This document shows positions 43,831-53,935 of a stretch of 64,000 bases of DNA, in pieces. Source of the stretch: Vibrio cidicii (lineage in GTDB: Bacteria; Pseudomonadota; Gammaproteobacteria; Enterobacterales; Vibrionaceae); the NCBI RefSeq assembly GCF_009763805.1, contig NZ_CP046804.1:2294001-2358000 (forward strand), in the 5' to 3' direction. Under the pieces are notes generated by a model, which saw only the letters and a list, made by a program, of their open reading frames with translations, made no database searches and was not told where the DNA came from. Position numbers and translations under genes: made by a program. Numbering within the stretch: position 1 is the stretch's first letter; each line of letters opens with the position of its first letter.

Positions 43831-44799
43831 TCACAGATCATCAATGTATCCGAGCGAGCGCAAGGCGCGTTCATCGTCTGCCCAACCGGATTTCACTTTC
43901 ACCCACGTTTCTAGGTAGACTTTGCGGCCAAACAGCTCTTCCATATCCAGACGTGCTTCGCGGCCGATGGTTTTGATCTTCTCGCCACCTTTACCGATCA
44001 CCATTTTCTTCTGACCACTGCGCTCAACCAAGATCAGCGCATTGATATGAAAACCGTCGGTTTCCGGGTTGTAATCAAAGCGTTCGATTTCTACCGTAAC
44101 CGAGTATGGCAGCTCTTCGCCTGTAAAACGCATCAGCTTTTCACGCACAATTTCAGACGCCATAAAACGCTGTGAGCGATCGGTAACATACTCTTCAGGA
44201 AAGTGGTGTACCGCTTTAGGGAGATGCTCACGCACGTGCTTGCGCAGCACGTCAATGTTCTTACCTTGTTTGGCGGAAATGGGCACCACATCGACGAAGT
44301 CCATCTTCTTCGACATCTCCATCATGTGCAGCATCACTTCATTGCGATCTTGCACGTTGTCCACTTTGTTCACGCACAGCACGACAGGGAAGCTGGCTTT
44401 TTGTAACTTGGTCAACACCATCTCATCATCAGCCGTCCAGTTGGTACCGTCGACCAAGAAAAACACCAGATTGACATCGCTCAGTGACGAGTTAGCGGCG
44501 CGGTTCATCAAACGGTTGATGGCACGCTTCTCTTCAATGTGCAGCCCCGGCGTGTCAACGTAGATGGCTTGGTAATCACCTTGCGTATCGACACCCATAA
44601 TACGGTGACGCGTGGTTTGCGGCTTGCGTGAGGTAATGGAAATCTTCTGCCCTAAGATCTTATTGAGCAGGGTGGATTTCCCCACATTAGGACGACCAAC
44701 AATGGCGATAAAACCACAGTGTTGATTCTCAGGCGAAGAAGGTTGTTGCTTCTCTTCTGACGCGAAAAATGCGTCGATATCGAATTCGTTATCAGCCAT
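43831..44799 (-). CDS. era: GTPase Era
   Basis: Essential GTPase that binds 16S rRNA and assists 30S assembly. 322 aa with a short charged N-terminal extension ([20 protein letters not shown]). G1 is [17 protein letters not shown]3 DTPGL, G4 NKVD. The C-terminal KH domain has [20 protein letters not shown]. It overlaps rnc by 8 bp. Confidence 0.97.
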   Translation of the reverse strand: MADNEFDIDAFFASEEKQQPSSPENQHCGFIAIVGRPNVGKSTLLNKILGQKISITSRKPQTTRHRIMGVDTQGDYQAIYVDTPGLHIEEKRAINRLMNRAANSSLSDVNLVFFLVDGTNWTADDEMVLTKLQKASFPVVLCVNKVDNVQDRNEVMLHMMEMSKKMDFVDVVPISAKQGKNIDVLRKHVREHLPKAVHHFPEEYVTDRSQRFMASEIVREKLMRFTGEELPYSVTVEIERFDYNPETDGFHINALILVERSGQKKMVIGKGGEKIKTIGREARLDMEELFGRKVYLETWVKVKSGWADDERALRSLGYIDDL

Positions 44800-45469
44800 T
44801 GGTTAACTGCTCCAGAGCCGTTTCAGCAGCCGCTTGTTCTGCCTTGCGGCGGCTGGTACCTTTTCCGATCACAGGCTTGTCCATACCTGCGACATCACAC
44901 TCAACCGTGAATTCTTGGTTGTGTGCTTCACCTTTAATATTAGTCACTGTGTAGACCGGCAGCGGTTTTCTTCTGCCTTGTAAAAACTCCTGCAAGCGGG
45001 TTTTTGGGTCTTTTTGAGATACGCCAGGCTTAATCGCTTCTAGGCGAGTGTTGTACCAGCTTAAGACGATGCCACGGACCACTTCCTGATCGCTATCCAG
45101 ATAAATGGCGCCAATAATGGCTTCGACCGCATCAGCCAGAATCGAGTCGCGACGAAAACCGCCACTCTTCAACTCACCTGGACCTAATTTTAAGTAATCT
45201 CCCAGACCAAACTCACGGCCCAGCTCTGCCAATGTGTTTCCGCGCACTAAGGTCGCACGCATGCGGCTCATATCCCCTTCATTCACTTTGGGAAAGCGGT
45301 GATAGAGTTCATCAGCGATGACAAAACTTAAAATTGAATCGCCCAGAAACTCAAGACGTTCATTGTGTTTACCATTGGCGCTGCGGTGAGTCAGCGCCAG
45401 ATTGATCAGCTCAGCATCGTTAAATTGATAGCCGAGCTTCTTACTTAGTTGATCAATAGGAGAATTCAT
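44792..45469 (-). CDS. rnc: Ribonuclease III
   Basis: Double-stranded RNA endonuclease for rRNA processing and decay. The start at 45469 ([16 protein letters not shown]) has GAGAG upstream and gives 225 aa, the E. coli length. The catalytic signature [13 protein letters not shown] holds the metal-binding Glu and Asp. The C-terminal dsRBD includes [15 protein letters not shown]. It lies between lepB and era. Confidence 0.97.
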   Translation of the reverse strand: MNSPIDQLSKKLGYQFNDAELINLALTHRSANGKHNERLEFLGDSILSFVIADELYHRFPKVNEGDMSRMRATLVRGNTLAELGREFGLGDYLKLGPGELKSGGFRRDSILADAVEAIIGAIYLDSDQEVVRGIVLSWYNTRLEAIKPGVSQKDPKTRLQEFLQGRRKPLPVYTVTNIKGEAHNQEFTVECDVAGMDKPVIGKGTSRRKAEQAAAETALEQLTNG

Positions 45470-45491
45470 ACTCTCTCGATAGTCATTTATG

Positions 45492-46391
45492 TTAGTGAAT
45501 GCCGCCGATGCGGTTAAAACGCACTCCGGTTGGGATCCATGATGGCAAGAAACTGTCGGCGCTGCGATCAAATTCAAAACTGATCCAGATAGCGACGGCT
45601 TTACCCACCAAGTTCGCTTCTGGCACAAAGCCCCAGAATCGGCTGTCAGCGCTATTATCACGGTTGTCGCCCATGACAAAATAGTGCCCTTGTGGAACCA
45701 CCCATTCGTTTACGCCACTACGAGGACGATAAGCACTGATGCGATCGCTGCGCGTAGTATCAATCAGAATCCGGTGTTTCACTTCGCCCAAGGTTTCATC
45801 CAACTGCATGAGAGGAATGCCACCTTGCGAGAACTCGCTCTCAACCACATTGTTGCGCGCCACCAATTTGCATTCATTCTGCCCTTTCGCCTGAATACAA
45901 AGTTCTTTGTTTCTGTCGTAGCGCACCGTATCTCCCGGTAAACCGACGACACGTTTGATGTAATCAACGTTCGGTGAAGGCGGATATTTAAACACCACAA
46001 TATCACCGCGTTCCGGTTTGCCCGTTTCGACCAATTGAGTGCGCCATACCGGATCTTTCAAGCCGTACGCGTACTTTTCCACCAAGATGAAATCGCCGAC
46101 CAGCAAGGTTGGCATCATAGAACCCGATGGGATTTGAAACGGTTCATAGATAAAAGAGCGCAGAATCAGTACAAAACCGATCACTGGAAAAATCGACACG
46201 CCATTTTCAATCCACCACGGCTGCATTTTCGCTTTTGCCAGTGTCGCGGCATCCAGACCTGCGTTGGTTTGCGCTTCAATTTCCGCCACTTTCTGTTGAC
46301 GTTGTTTGCTCCAAACCAGCTTTTCTAGTACCCAAATGACGCCAGTCACTAGAGTGGCGATAACCAGGAGATGTGAAAATATCGTCGCCAT
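45492..46391 (-). CDS. lepB: Signal peptidase I
   Basis: Membrane serine protease that removes Sec/Tat signal peptides. 299 aa. Two N-terminal membrane segments (about residues 5-25 and 60-80). The nucleophile Ser is in [14 protein letters not shown] and the general-base Lys in [12 protein letters not shown]. The C-terminal box contains [14 protein letters not shown]. Between lepA and rnc, the classical lep operon order. Confidence 0.97.
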   Translation of the reverse strand: MATIFSHLLVIATLVTGVIWVLEKLVWSKQRQQKVAEIEAQTNAGLDAATLAKAKMQPWWIENGVSIFPVIGFVLILRSFIYEPFQIPSGSMMPTLLVGDFILVEKYAYGLKDPVWRTQLVETGKPERGDIVVFKYPPSPNVDYIKRVVGLPGDTVRYDRNKELCIQAKGQNECKLVARNNVVESEFSQGGIPLMQLDETLGEVKHRILIDTTRSDRISAYRPRSGVNEWVVPQGHYFVMGDNRDNSADSRFWGFVPEANLVGKAVAIWISFEFDRSADSFLPSWIPTGVRFNRIGGIH

Positions 46392-46498
46392 TGACTTCCC
46401 TTATCTAAAAAATACGAAAGTGAAAGGGCGAGAACCCTTTCACTTGTTCAGTTTCTATCGTCGTATGACCGATGTCAGGCGGATAAAGTTCAAGGAAA

Positions 46499-48293
46499 TT
46501 AATCTTTACCCACATGCAGAATCGCAAGGAACGCTTCTTGCGGTAGCTCAACGTTACCGATCTGCTTCATACGTTTCTTACCTTCTTTCTGCTTCTTCAA
46601 CAGTTTTTTCTTACGGCTCACGTCACCACCGTAACATTTCGCCAAGACGTTCTTACGCAGCTGTTTCACGGTTGAACGGGCGATAATGTGGTTACCGATG
46701 GCCGCTTGAATCGCGATATCAAACATTTGGCGAGGAATGAACTCTTTCATTTTCTCAACCAACTGACGACCACGCGTCTGCGATTGATCTTTATGAGTGA
46801 TGATCGCCAATGCGTCAACTTTATCGCCGTTGAGCAGAACGTCTACGCGCACCATGTCTGAGGCTTCAAAGCGTTGGAAACCGTAATCAAGCGAGGCGTA
46901 ACCACGTGAGGTTGATTTCAAGCGGTCGAAGAAATCCAGTACCACTTCAGCCATTGGAATATCGTAGGTCAGCGCCACTTGGTTGCCGTGGTAAACCATG
47001 TCAACCTGCGTGCCACGTTTCTCAATACACAAGGTAATGACGTTACCGAGGTAGTCCGCTGGCACAAGAATGTTACAACGCGCGATCGGCTCGCGAATCT
47101 CATCAACGTCATTAATGGCCGGCAGTTTCGCTGGGCTATCGACATAGATGGTTTCTTTGTTGGTTTTGAGTACTTCATACACTACGGTCGGCGCGGTGGT
47201 GATCAAGTCAAGATCGTATTCACGCTCAAGACGCTCCTGGATGATCTCCATATGCAGCATGCCAAGGAAGCCACAACGGAAACCAAAGCCAAGTGCCGCT
47301 GATGTTTCTGGCTCATAAAACAGAGAAGCGTCGTTAAGGCTCAGTTTGCCAAGGGCATCACGGAACGCTTCATAGTCATCAGAAGAGACAGGGAACAGAC
47401 CAGCATACACCTGTGGTTTGACTTTCTTAAAACCTGGCAGCGGTTTTTCTGCGCCATTTTTTGCCAGCGTCAAGGTATCGCCCACTGGCGCGCCAAGAAT
47501 GTCTTTAATACCACAAACAACCCAGCCTACTTCGCCAGTGTTGAGCTCGGTGGTATCGATTTGTTTTGGCGTAAAGATGCCAAGGCGATCCACACCCCAC
47601 ACCTGACCCGTGCTCATCACTTTGATCTTGTCGTTCTTCTTCAACTGACCGTGTTTGATTCGCACCAGTGACACCACACCAAGATAGTTGTCAAACCAAG
47701 AATCGATGATCAGCGCTTGCAATGGCGCCTCTGGGTCGCCTTCGGGGGCCGGAATGGCAGAAACAATCTTCTCCAGCACTTCGTCAACGCCCAACCCCGT
47801 CTTGGCTGAACAACGAACCGCATCAATGGCATCAATACCGACGATGTCTTCGATCTCTTCCGCCACACGCTCAGGCTCAGCTGCTGGCAAGTCAATTTTG
47901 TTCAGAATTGGCACTACTTCCAAATCCATTTCGATCGCGGTGTAACAGTTTCGCAAGCGTCTGAGCTTCTACCCCTTGACCCGCATCCACCACCAGCAGA
48001 GCGCCTTCACAAGCCGCTAACGAACGCGATACTTCGTAAGAGAAGTCCACGTGCCCTGGGGTATCGATAAAGTTGAGCTGGTAGGTTTCACCATCTTTAG
48101 CTTGGTAGTCGAGTGTCACACTCTGCGCTTTAATGGTGATACCACGCTCACGTTCAAGTTCCATTGAGTCTAGAACTTGCTCTGCCATTTCACGGTCGCT
48201 CAATCCACCACAAACTTGGATTAAACGGTCTGATAGGGTCGATTTACCGTGGTCGATATGGGCGATAATCGAAAAGTTACGAATGTGCTTCAT
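46499..48293 (-). CDS. lepA: Translation elongation factor 4 (LepA), frameshifted as read
   Basis: Ribosomal GTPase (EF4). The N-terminal G domain has [19 protein letters not shown] and [12 protein letters not shown]; the later domains end in the LepA-specific tail ([20 protein letters not shown]). As read, the frame slips at 47948-47952 (GTTTC for GTTC, top strand). Removing one base gives [19 protein letters not shown] and 597 aa, the usual length. First gene of the lepA-lepB-rnc-era run. Confidence 0.96.
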
Positions 48294-48406
48294 AGATTTG
48301 GGGTGACTAAACTCTTTAATTCTGGGACATAGAAACGCCGCTCAAAGGCGGCATTTCTGTTAAGTTGGCAGATTCTACCCAATTTCAGGGCGGGACGCAT
48401 CATAAT

Positions 48407-48877
48407 TTAGGCAATAGGCGTGCCGAAGGTTCGCAGCAAAATAACCTGTTGTGCGCTTTGCTGTTCAGTAGCGCGGGCGAGTTTTTTCGCCGCCAGCAAG
48501 CCCAATCCAGCTCCAATAGTCGATGCGGCGATGACGATCCCTTCACCCAATCCAAGCAAAGGAACCAACAATAACTGGCCAACCATGGCGCCCAATATCA
48601 ACGCCATTAAAGGGACAACATAGACAATCAATGCCGAGCGCAGCACGTTTTGTTCTGAGATACCGATTTCTACCACCTCCCCCACCCGCAAACGCTGCTG
48701 GGTTTGCAGGTGCCACGCTAACGCTTTTTTTCCGACCGCTTTACTGACAATGCCTGTACCACAGCTCTTTTGTGAGGCGCAGCTATTACAACTGGTTTGC
48801 TGCTCGCAGCTCAGTTCAACTGAAAAATGTTGTTGCTGAGCGGTCACTTGAGTGACCGTCGCCAGTGCGGTCATCAT
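48407..48877 (-). CDS. rseC: SoxR-reducing/sigma-E regulatory protein RseC
   Basis: Inner-membrane protein of the rpoE operon, also linked to SoxR reduction. 156 aa. N-terminal cysteine cluster (C-x6-C-x2-C-x5-C: CEQQTSCNSCASQKSC) and two membrane helices (ALIVYVVPLMALILGAMVG and a second one). Its start overlaps the end of rseB by 4 bp. Last gene of rpoE-rseA-rseB-rseC. Confidence 0.92.
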   Translation of the reverse strand: MMTALATVTQVTAQQQHFSVELSCEQQTSCNSCASQKSCGTGIVSKAVGKKALAWHLQTQQRLRVGEVVEIGISEQNVLRSALIVYVVPLMALILGAMVGQLLLVPLLGLGEGIVIAASTIGAGLGLLAAKKLARATEQQSAQQVILLRTFGTPIA

Positions 48878-49845
48878 TGTGAACCAGCCTTTGCCTGCGA
48901 GGTAGAGAAAGTCACAGATTGAATAATACGCTGTGCTGTGGTGGGAGGAATGTCACCCACCACGGAGATCTCGTAATTTCCACGCACTGCACTATTGAGT
49001 GTACGGCGCCCTTGGCGCACCAATTGTCCTTTGAGCGAATGAGCATCTTTTTCACTGACATACACAGAAAAGCTGAACAAACCGTCGCTAAACAGTTGGC
49101 TCTCAACCATCTGTTCCGTTAACCCTAAACGGTAACGATTGAGTTCATTCGGCTCAAACCCTTCCGGTACCCAAGAGACTTTCCAATTACTTTGGTCGAC
49201 GGCGCCTTTAGGCAAGCTCAGTACTGCCGGTAACTGGACATCTTTTAAGCCGCTCATCAGTTCGGCAATCTGCTGATTAACGGAATAGGAGATGGTTCTA
49301 AACTGCTCAAGTACTTCCCCATCACGATCGACCAAATCAGCTCGCAATGGCAACTTGCTCTGCTCATCAATCCACATAACGTAGGAATAACGCAAGCCGT
49401 CTTTAGGAACAATTCGGATCACTTGCGAAGGCGTGCCCGCTTCACGTGCTCGGCCCACTTGAACGTAATCGTAGTAGCGATGCAGATGTTCAATGTCGCT
49501 GCCAAGCATGGGCATCACGGGAGCAACCATCTCTCCGGCTTCGATGGTGAAAGGCTCAATGCCCGGTTCGATATAACTGACTTCACTGCCCCGTTTGATC
49601 ACCTCACGTACCGGACCACTTAAATAGACCAGATGCGCATATTGCAGATCATCTTTGTTAGCATGACGGTACAACAAAGGTTCGATGCTGTTCTTTTTGA
49701 TGAGAATATAAGCTAGTTCATAGCTCAAATTTTGGCTGGCTTCGCTCATTTGATGCAACAAAGCCTCTGCTGGCTTGTCGCTAGCAAAGGCTTGAGGAGT
49801 CATCACACTGAACAGAGCACAAACGCTGAACAGGAATTTCTTCAT
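48874..49845 (-). CDS. rseB: Sigma-E regulator RseB
   Basis: Periplasmic protein that shields RseA from DegS and senses lipopolysaccharide. 323 aa. Signal peptide MKKFLFSVCALFSVMTPQAFA, then the LolA/LppX-like large domain and the C-terminal small domain (VPEGFEPNELNRYRLG). It overlaps rseA and rseC by 4 bp each, as expected for coupled translation. Confidence 0.94.
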   Translation of the reverse strand: MKKFLFSVCALFSVMTPQAFASDKPAEALLHQMSEASQNLSYELAYILIKKNSIEPLLYRHANKDDLQYAHLVYLSGPVREVIKRGSEVSYIEPGIEPFTIEAGEMVAPVMPMLGSDIEHLHRYYDYVQVGRAREAGTPSQVIRIVPKDGLRYSYVMWIDEQSKLPLRADLVDRDGEVLEQFRTISYSVNQQIAELMSGLKDVQLPAVLSLPKGAVDQSNWKVSWVPEGFEPNELNRYRLGLTEQMVESQLFSDGLFSFSVYVSEKDAHSLKGQLVRQGRRTLNSAVRGNYEISVVGDIPPTTAQRIIQSVTFSTSQAKAGSQ

Positions 49846-50462
49846 TCAATTTCCGATTTAAGTTGCTCATCCTCAAGCATGGATGAATCACTATTTAATC
49901 TTAACTGGAGCTCGTAGTCGCGTAACATAGCATGAACCCGCTTACGCTGCTCTTGCAAAGACGCATCACTCATCGATTTTTCTACCGATTCGCGCGTCAA
50001 GCTCACAGGCTCTGCGCTGCCTGCAAAAGGAATGGTTTGCAAGACAGGTAACTGTTCCGCTTGAGGCACGCTAGAATCACCGCCGCCATATTGCTGAACA
50101 CCGATGATCACTGCCAGTGAAACACACGCTGCAATCGCCACCTGACCAAATTGAGAGAGCCAAGCAGGTAGTTGCTTTTTCGCTTCTCGCGGAGTGGGCT
50201 GCGATTCACGTGGAACTTGGCTCAGTTCCACAATGCGCTGCTGATGAGCGCTATGTACCGGCTCATCTTCCAATGCTAAGGCAACACTTTCAGCAATATT
50301 CCATTGTGGCTGGCTTGGTCCTTCTCCACGCATCACATCACCAATCAAATGATAATGACGCCAAGAGTCAAGGCTGTCTTGGTCTTGCTCGATTTCTCGC
50401 AACAAGGCCAAATCGACCGTTTCACCATCCATGAGTGCCGAAAGCTTTTCTTTATCAGCCAT
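49842..50462 (-). CDS. rseA: Anti-sigma-E factor RseA
   Basis: Single-pass membrane anti-sigma factor cleaved by DegS and RseP. The start at 50462 (MADKEKLSALMDGETVD) matches the family and gives 206 aa. The N-terminal cytosolic domain binds sigma-E. One membrane helix (VAIAACVSLAVIIGVQQY) is followed by a periplasmic domain that ends in the DegS/RseB region. The longer upstream in-frame start overlaps rpoE and is rejected. Confidence 0.95.
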   Translation of the reverse strand: MADKEKLSALMDGETVDLALLREIEQDQDSLDSWRHYHLIGDVMRGEGPSQPQWNIAESVALALEDEPVHSAHQQRIVELSQVPRESQPTPREAKKQLPAWLSQFGQVAIAACVSLAVIIGVQQYGGGDSSVPQAEQLPVLQTIPFAGSAEPVSLTRESVEKSMSDASLQEQRKRVHAMLRDYELQLRLNSDSSMLEDEQLKSEIE

Positions 50463-50490
50463 TCTTAATTCACCATTGTTATTACTGGTA

Positions 50491-51069
50491 CTAGCGTTGC
50501 AAAAGAGGTTGAATTTTCTTTTCCACCGCCTCACGAGCACGGAAGATACGCGAACGTACCGTTCCTACAGGGCAATCCATCACTTCTGCAATTTCTTCAT
50601 AGCTCAAGCCATCTAGCTCGCGCAAAGTCATTGCGGTTTTCAAATCTTCGGGTAACGCATTAATCGCATCGAAAACGACTTGTTTCAGTTCGTTGGACAA
50701 CGTTAAGTTCTCTGGGTTCGATATTTCTTTTAAGGCGTTACCTGTTTCATAAAATTCAGCATCTTCAGCATCCACATCGGTGGCAGGCGGACGACGACTC
50801 TGCGCAACAATATGGTTCTTAGCAGTGTTTACCGCAATTCGATATAGCCAAGTATAAAAGGCACTTTCGCCACGAAAACTTGGAATCGCACGATAAGCTT
50901 TAATAAAAGCTTCCTGAGCAACGTCGGGGACATCGCCAGGATTACTGACATATCGGGAAATAAGATTGCATACTTTATTTTGGTACTTGATCACCAAGAG
51001 GTTGAATGCTTGCTTATCGCCACTCTGAACTCGCTCAATCAATACTTGATCGGTAAGCTGCTCGTTCAT
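50491..51069 (-). CDS. rpoE: Envelope-stress sigma factor RpoE (sigma-E)
   Basis: ECF sigma factor for outer-membrane and periplasmic stress. 192 aa. Region 2 (VSNPGDVPDVAQEAFIKAYR, then FYTWLYRIAVNTAKNH) and region 4 (LDGLSYEEIAEVMDCPVGTV) are canonical. It heads the rpoE-rseABC operon and is divergent from nadB. A sigma-E-type promoter lies upstream, consistent with autoregulation. Confidence 0.98.
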   Translation of the reverse strand: MNEQLTDQVLIERVQSGDKQAFNLLVIKYQNKVCNLISRYVSNPGDVPDVAQEAFIKAYRAIPSFRGESAFYTWLYRIAVNTAKNHIVAQSRRPPATDVDAEDAEFYETGNALKEISNPENLTLSNELKQVVFDAINALPEDLKTAMTLRELDGLSYEEIAEVMDCPVGTVRSRIFRAREAVEKKIQPLLQR

Positions 51070-51422
51070 TCGAGCGGATACTCCTATTCGTTATGACCCT
51101 TCTCTTCACAGATATGGGCAATAATTATGCATAATGTAGTATTGACACCACTGTTTACTTGAGCACTATTGTGACTTGCGACCAACAAGAAAGTTCCACG
51201 CTTTCTTAAATATTTTGTCAATGTTGGTTCGTGATGTGATGTAATAAACACGCTTTGCCATTGATTCTGGATGGACAGAGTGAGAAATGCAATGGCGGTT
51301 TGTGCTGACTAGGGCTTTTCTTCACCGACTGTGTTCGGTGTGTTATGCAGATTGGATGCACATGAGGTGCTGAATATACCAAAGTGAACCAGTTCACTTT
51401 AGCTCGGGATTTTGAAAATTTT
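51070..51422. other. Divergent intergenic region rpoE/nadB
   Basis: About 350 bp with the rpoE promoter(s) on the minus strand and the nadB promoter on the plus strand. A TTGACA hexamer at 51142-51147 on the plus strand has no good -10 at the proper distance. No small gene is convincing here. Confidence 0.5.
51169..51197 (-). promoter_or_regulatory. Predicted sigma-E promoter of rpoE
   Basis: Minus strand: GGAACTT (51191-51197), 16 bp, then TCACAA (51169-51174). This fits the sigma-E consensus GGAACTT-N15/17-TCTRA well in the -35 and moderately in the -10. Its place about 100 bp upstream of rpoE fits autoregulation. Confidence 0.55.
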
Positions 51423-53031
51423 ATGAACGCAAACCGTGAACATGAATGTGATGTGTTAGTGGTGGGCAGTGGTGCTGCGGGTTTATCGTTAGCCTTGCGA
51501 GTCGCCAATCACTGTAAAGTTATCGTGTTGAGTAAAGGGCCACGCAGCGAAGGCGCGACGTTTTACGCACAAGGTGGTATCGCCGCTGTTTTTGACGAGT
51601 CAGATAGTATCGAGTCGCATATCCAAGATACGCTGATTGCTGGAGATGGACTGTGTGAGCGAGAGACGGTGAAGTTTATTGCCGAGAACGCCAAAGAGTG
51701 TGTGCAATGGCTGATTGATGGCGGCGTGCCTTTCGATCGAGAAGAAGATGACTCCGATGACGAGCCACGCTATCACCTCACCCGTGAAGGCGGACACAGC
51801 CACAGGCGCATCCTGCACGCTGCCGACGCCACGGGCATGGCGATGCAAACGTCCTTGCAAGACAACGCGCACACTCACCCCAACATCCAAGTTTTAGAAC
51901 GTCATAACGCCCTTGATTTGATCACCGAAGACAAAATCGGCGGCGACAAAAACAAGGTGATCGGCGCGTACGTATGGAACCGCAACGCTGAACACGTCGA
52001 AACGGTTCGCGCTAAGTTTGTGGTATTGGCTACGGGCGGCGCATCCAAAGTGTATCAGTACACTTCAAACCCAGATGTTTCCTCGGGAGACGGCATTGCC
52101 ATCGCTTGGCGCGCCGGATGTCGTGTCGCCAACCTTGAGTTCAACCAATTCCATCCAACTTGTCTCTACCATCCAGAAGCGCGCAACTTTCTGCTAACAG
52201 AAGCCTTGCGCGGCGAAGGCGCTTATCTGCGTCGTCCAGACGGTTCGCGCTTTATGCCGGACTTTGATGCGCGCGAGGAGTTAGCACCGCGTGATGTCGT
52301 CGCGCGCGCGATCGACTTTGAGATGAAACGTCTGGGCGCGGATTGTATGTACCTCGACATCAGCCACAAGCCTGCCGATTTCATCACCAAGCACTTCCCG
52401 ATGATCTACTCGCGCCTGATGGATTTGGGCATAGACATGACCAAAGAACCGATTCCAATCGTTCCTGCGGCTCATTACACCTGTGGTGGCGTCATGGTCG
52501 ACAAAACGGGCCAAACCGACTTGGAAAATCTCTACGCGATTGGCGAAGTCAGTTACACGGGATTGCACGGCGCAAATCGCATGGCGTCAAATTCGCTGCT
52601 CGAATGTGTGGTTTATGCCTGGGCCGCCGCCAAAGACGTGCTGAAAAAACACAAGCACGTCACGCTGGCACCCTCACTCCCCAACTGGGATGAAAGCCAA
52701 GTGACTTGCAGTGATGAGGAAGTGATCATCCAGCACAACTGGCATGAACTGCGCCTGTTTATGTGGGATTACATGGGCATCGTTCGCACCGACAAACGCC
52801 TTGAGCGCGCGCTGCGACGCATTCAGTTGCTGCAGCAAGAAACACACGAGTACTACAGTAACTTCAGAGTTTCCAATAACTTGCTTGAGCTGCGTAACTT
52901 ACTACAAGTGGCAGAAACTGATGGTTCGCTGCGCCATGCAACGCAAAGAAAGCCGAGGCTTGCACTATACCTTGGATTATCCTGAGCAAATGGAGCACAG
53001 TGCGCCGACCATTCTCACCCCAGAGCGTTAA
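51423..53031 (+). CDS. nadB: L-aspartate oxidase, frameshifted near C terminus as read
   Basis: FAD enzyme that makes iminoaspartate in NAD synthesis. The start at 51423 ([20 protein letters not shown]) matches the family; the GTG at 51384 is rejected. The FAD-binding [14 protein letters not shown], the ILSKGP-like segment and the [18 protein letters not shown] active-site region are present. The frame slips at 52914-52918 (GAAAC for GAAC). Removing one base gives [20 protein letters not shown] and a 535-aa protein ending [12 protein letters not shown]. It is divergent from rpoE and convergent with ygfX. Confidence 0.96.
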
Positions 53032-53054
53032 TTGCTACGTTCTGTCAGTCATGC

Positions 53055-53077
53055 AAGGGAGCTACGTTAGCTCCCTT
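53055..53077. terminator. Bidirectional terminator nadB/ygfX
   Basis: Perfect 10-bp stem (53055-53064 and 53068-53077) with a 3-nt loop between the convergent genes. The ygfX stop codon (53062-53064) lies inside one arm. Confidence 0.8.
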
Positions 53078-53499
53078 TTCATTTGCAGCTGCTTGATGAC
53101 GACCAGCAGTTGGCGATATTCGTCTTCTTGACAACTGTCACGCCAAATCAAAAACCGTTCACCCGAGGCGGTTTTTAAACTGATAAACCACCAATAGAAC
53201 TGACTATTGCCCCAAGCAAGCTGCCATTGTCGCTGGCCCAATTTTAAGCGCCCCGAAAAAGACAAAGAGAGATGACCCAGCAATTGCGGATAGAGGATGT
53301 CTCGGTTTTGATAACGCTGTAGCAAAATGGTGAATAGAGGAAAAAACGTCACCATCGGTAAGGAAGAGTAGACTAAAGCCCACAAAGCAAGGCTGAACAC
53401 GCCAGCACTGAGCCAATGGGCTTTACGAGATGAAAAACAGGTAAGATTAACGTACCTTGCTGAGGTTGTGAGCGACAATTTTATCGACCATTGAGGCAT
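53062..53499 (-). CDS. ygfX: YgfX (CptA)-like membrane protein
   Basis: Small inner-membrane protein encoded next to sdhE; in E. coli it was described as a toxin-like inhibitor of FtsZ/MreB. From the ATG at 53499 (MPQWSIKLSLTTSARYV) it is 145 aa with two closely spaced hydrophobic segments (about residues 25-60), then a soluble part with GRLKLGQRQWQLAW. It overlaps the 3' end of sdhE by 53 bp, longer than usual, so a later start is not excluded. Similarity to E. coli YgfX is by layout rather than strong identity. Confidence 0.75.
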   Translation of the reverse strand: MPQWSIKLSLTTSARYVNLTCFSSRKAHWLSAGVFSLALWALVYSSLPMVTFFPLFTILLQRYQNRDILYPQLLGHLSLSFSGRLKLGQRQWQLAWGNSQFYWWFISLKTASGERFLIWRDSCQEDEYRQLLVVIKQLQMKRELT

Positions 53500-53707
53500 G
53501 CCCCAAGTTCTCACTGCGTCCGTGGCCCATGATCCAAGTAAACAAATCCGGATCATCGCTTTCCAACAGCGACACAAAATCGCGCTGTTCGTTTTCACTT
53601 AGGCTTTCAAAGCACTCTTCAAAAAAAGGCATGATCACCACATCCAGCTCCAGCATGCCGCGACGACAAGCCCATTTGATGCGCGCTTTTTCTTCCGTAG
53701 TGTACAT
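53447..53707 (-). CDS. sdhE: FAD assembly factor SdhE
   Basis: Promotes covalent flavinylation of SdhA (and FrdA). 86 aa, canonical. The invariant RGxxE motif is seen in ACRRGMLELDVV, followed by FFEECFESLSENEQRDF. In operon with ygfX; divergent from ygfZ, as in E. coli, where ygfZ flanks ygfYX. Confidence 0.95.
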   Translation of the reverse strand: MYTTEEKARIKWACRRGMLELDVVIMPFFEECFESLSENEQRDFVSLLESDDPDLFTWIMGHGRSENLGHASMVDKIVAHNLSKVR

Positions 53708-53935
53708 CGGTTATTCCTCACCTTATGTTTTTATTGAGGCGGAGTGTAACAAGGCTGTCAGCCCGCCACTAGTGTGTCTGTCACAAACTGCAATCTCACC
53801 TACTGAATAAAACCCTGTTTTTGCTGTGCTGACAAAGCGTGCAGCGCGGATTAACATAGAGACAAATGACGCTGCGATGCCAAGCGAGCATCCCTTATCG
53901 TCGCATTACCAACCGTATTGATAGGTATTTTTCTT

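Noticed and set aside
48330..48355. Short GCCGC/GCGGC hairpin between rseC and lepA
   Set aside because: Weak stem and no T tract; not enough to support a terminator.
51142..51170. TTGACA at 51142 as the nadB promoter
   Set aside because: No good -10 hexamer at 16-18 bp and it lies about 280 bp from the start codon.
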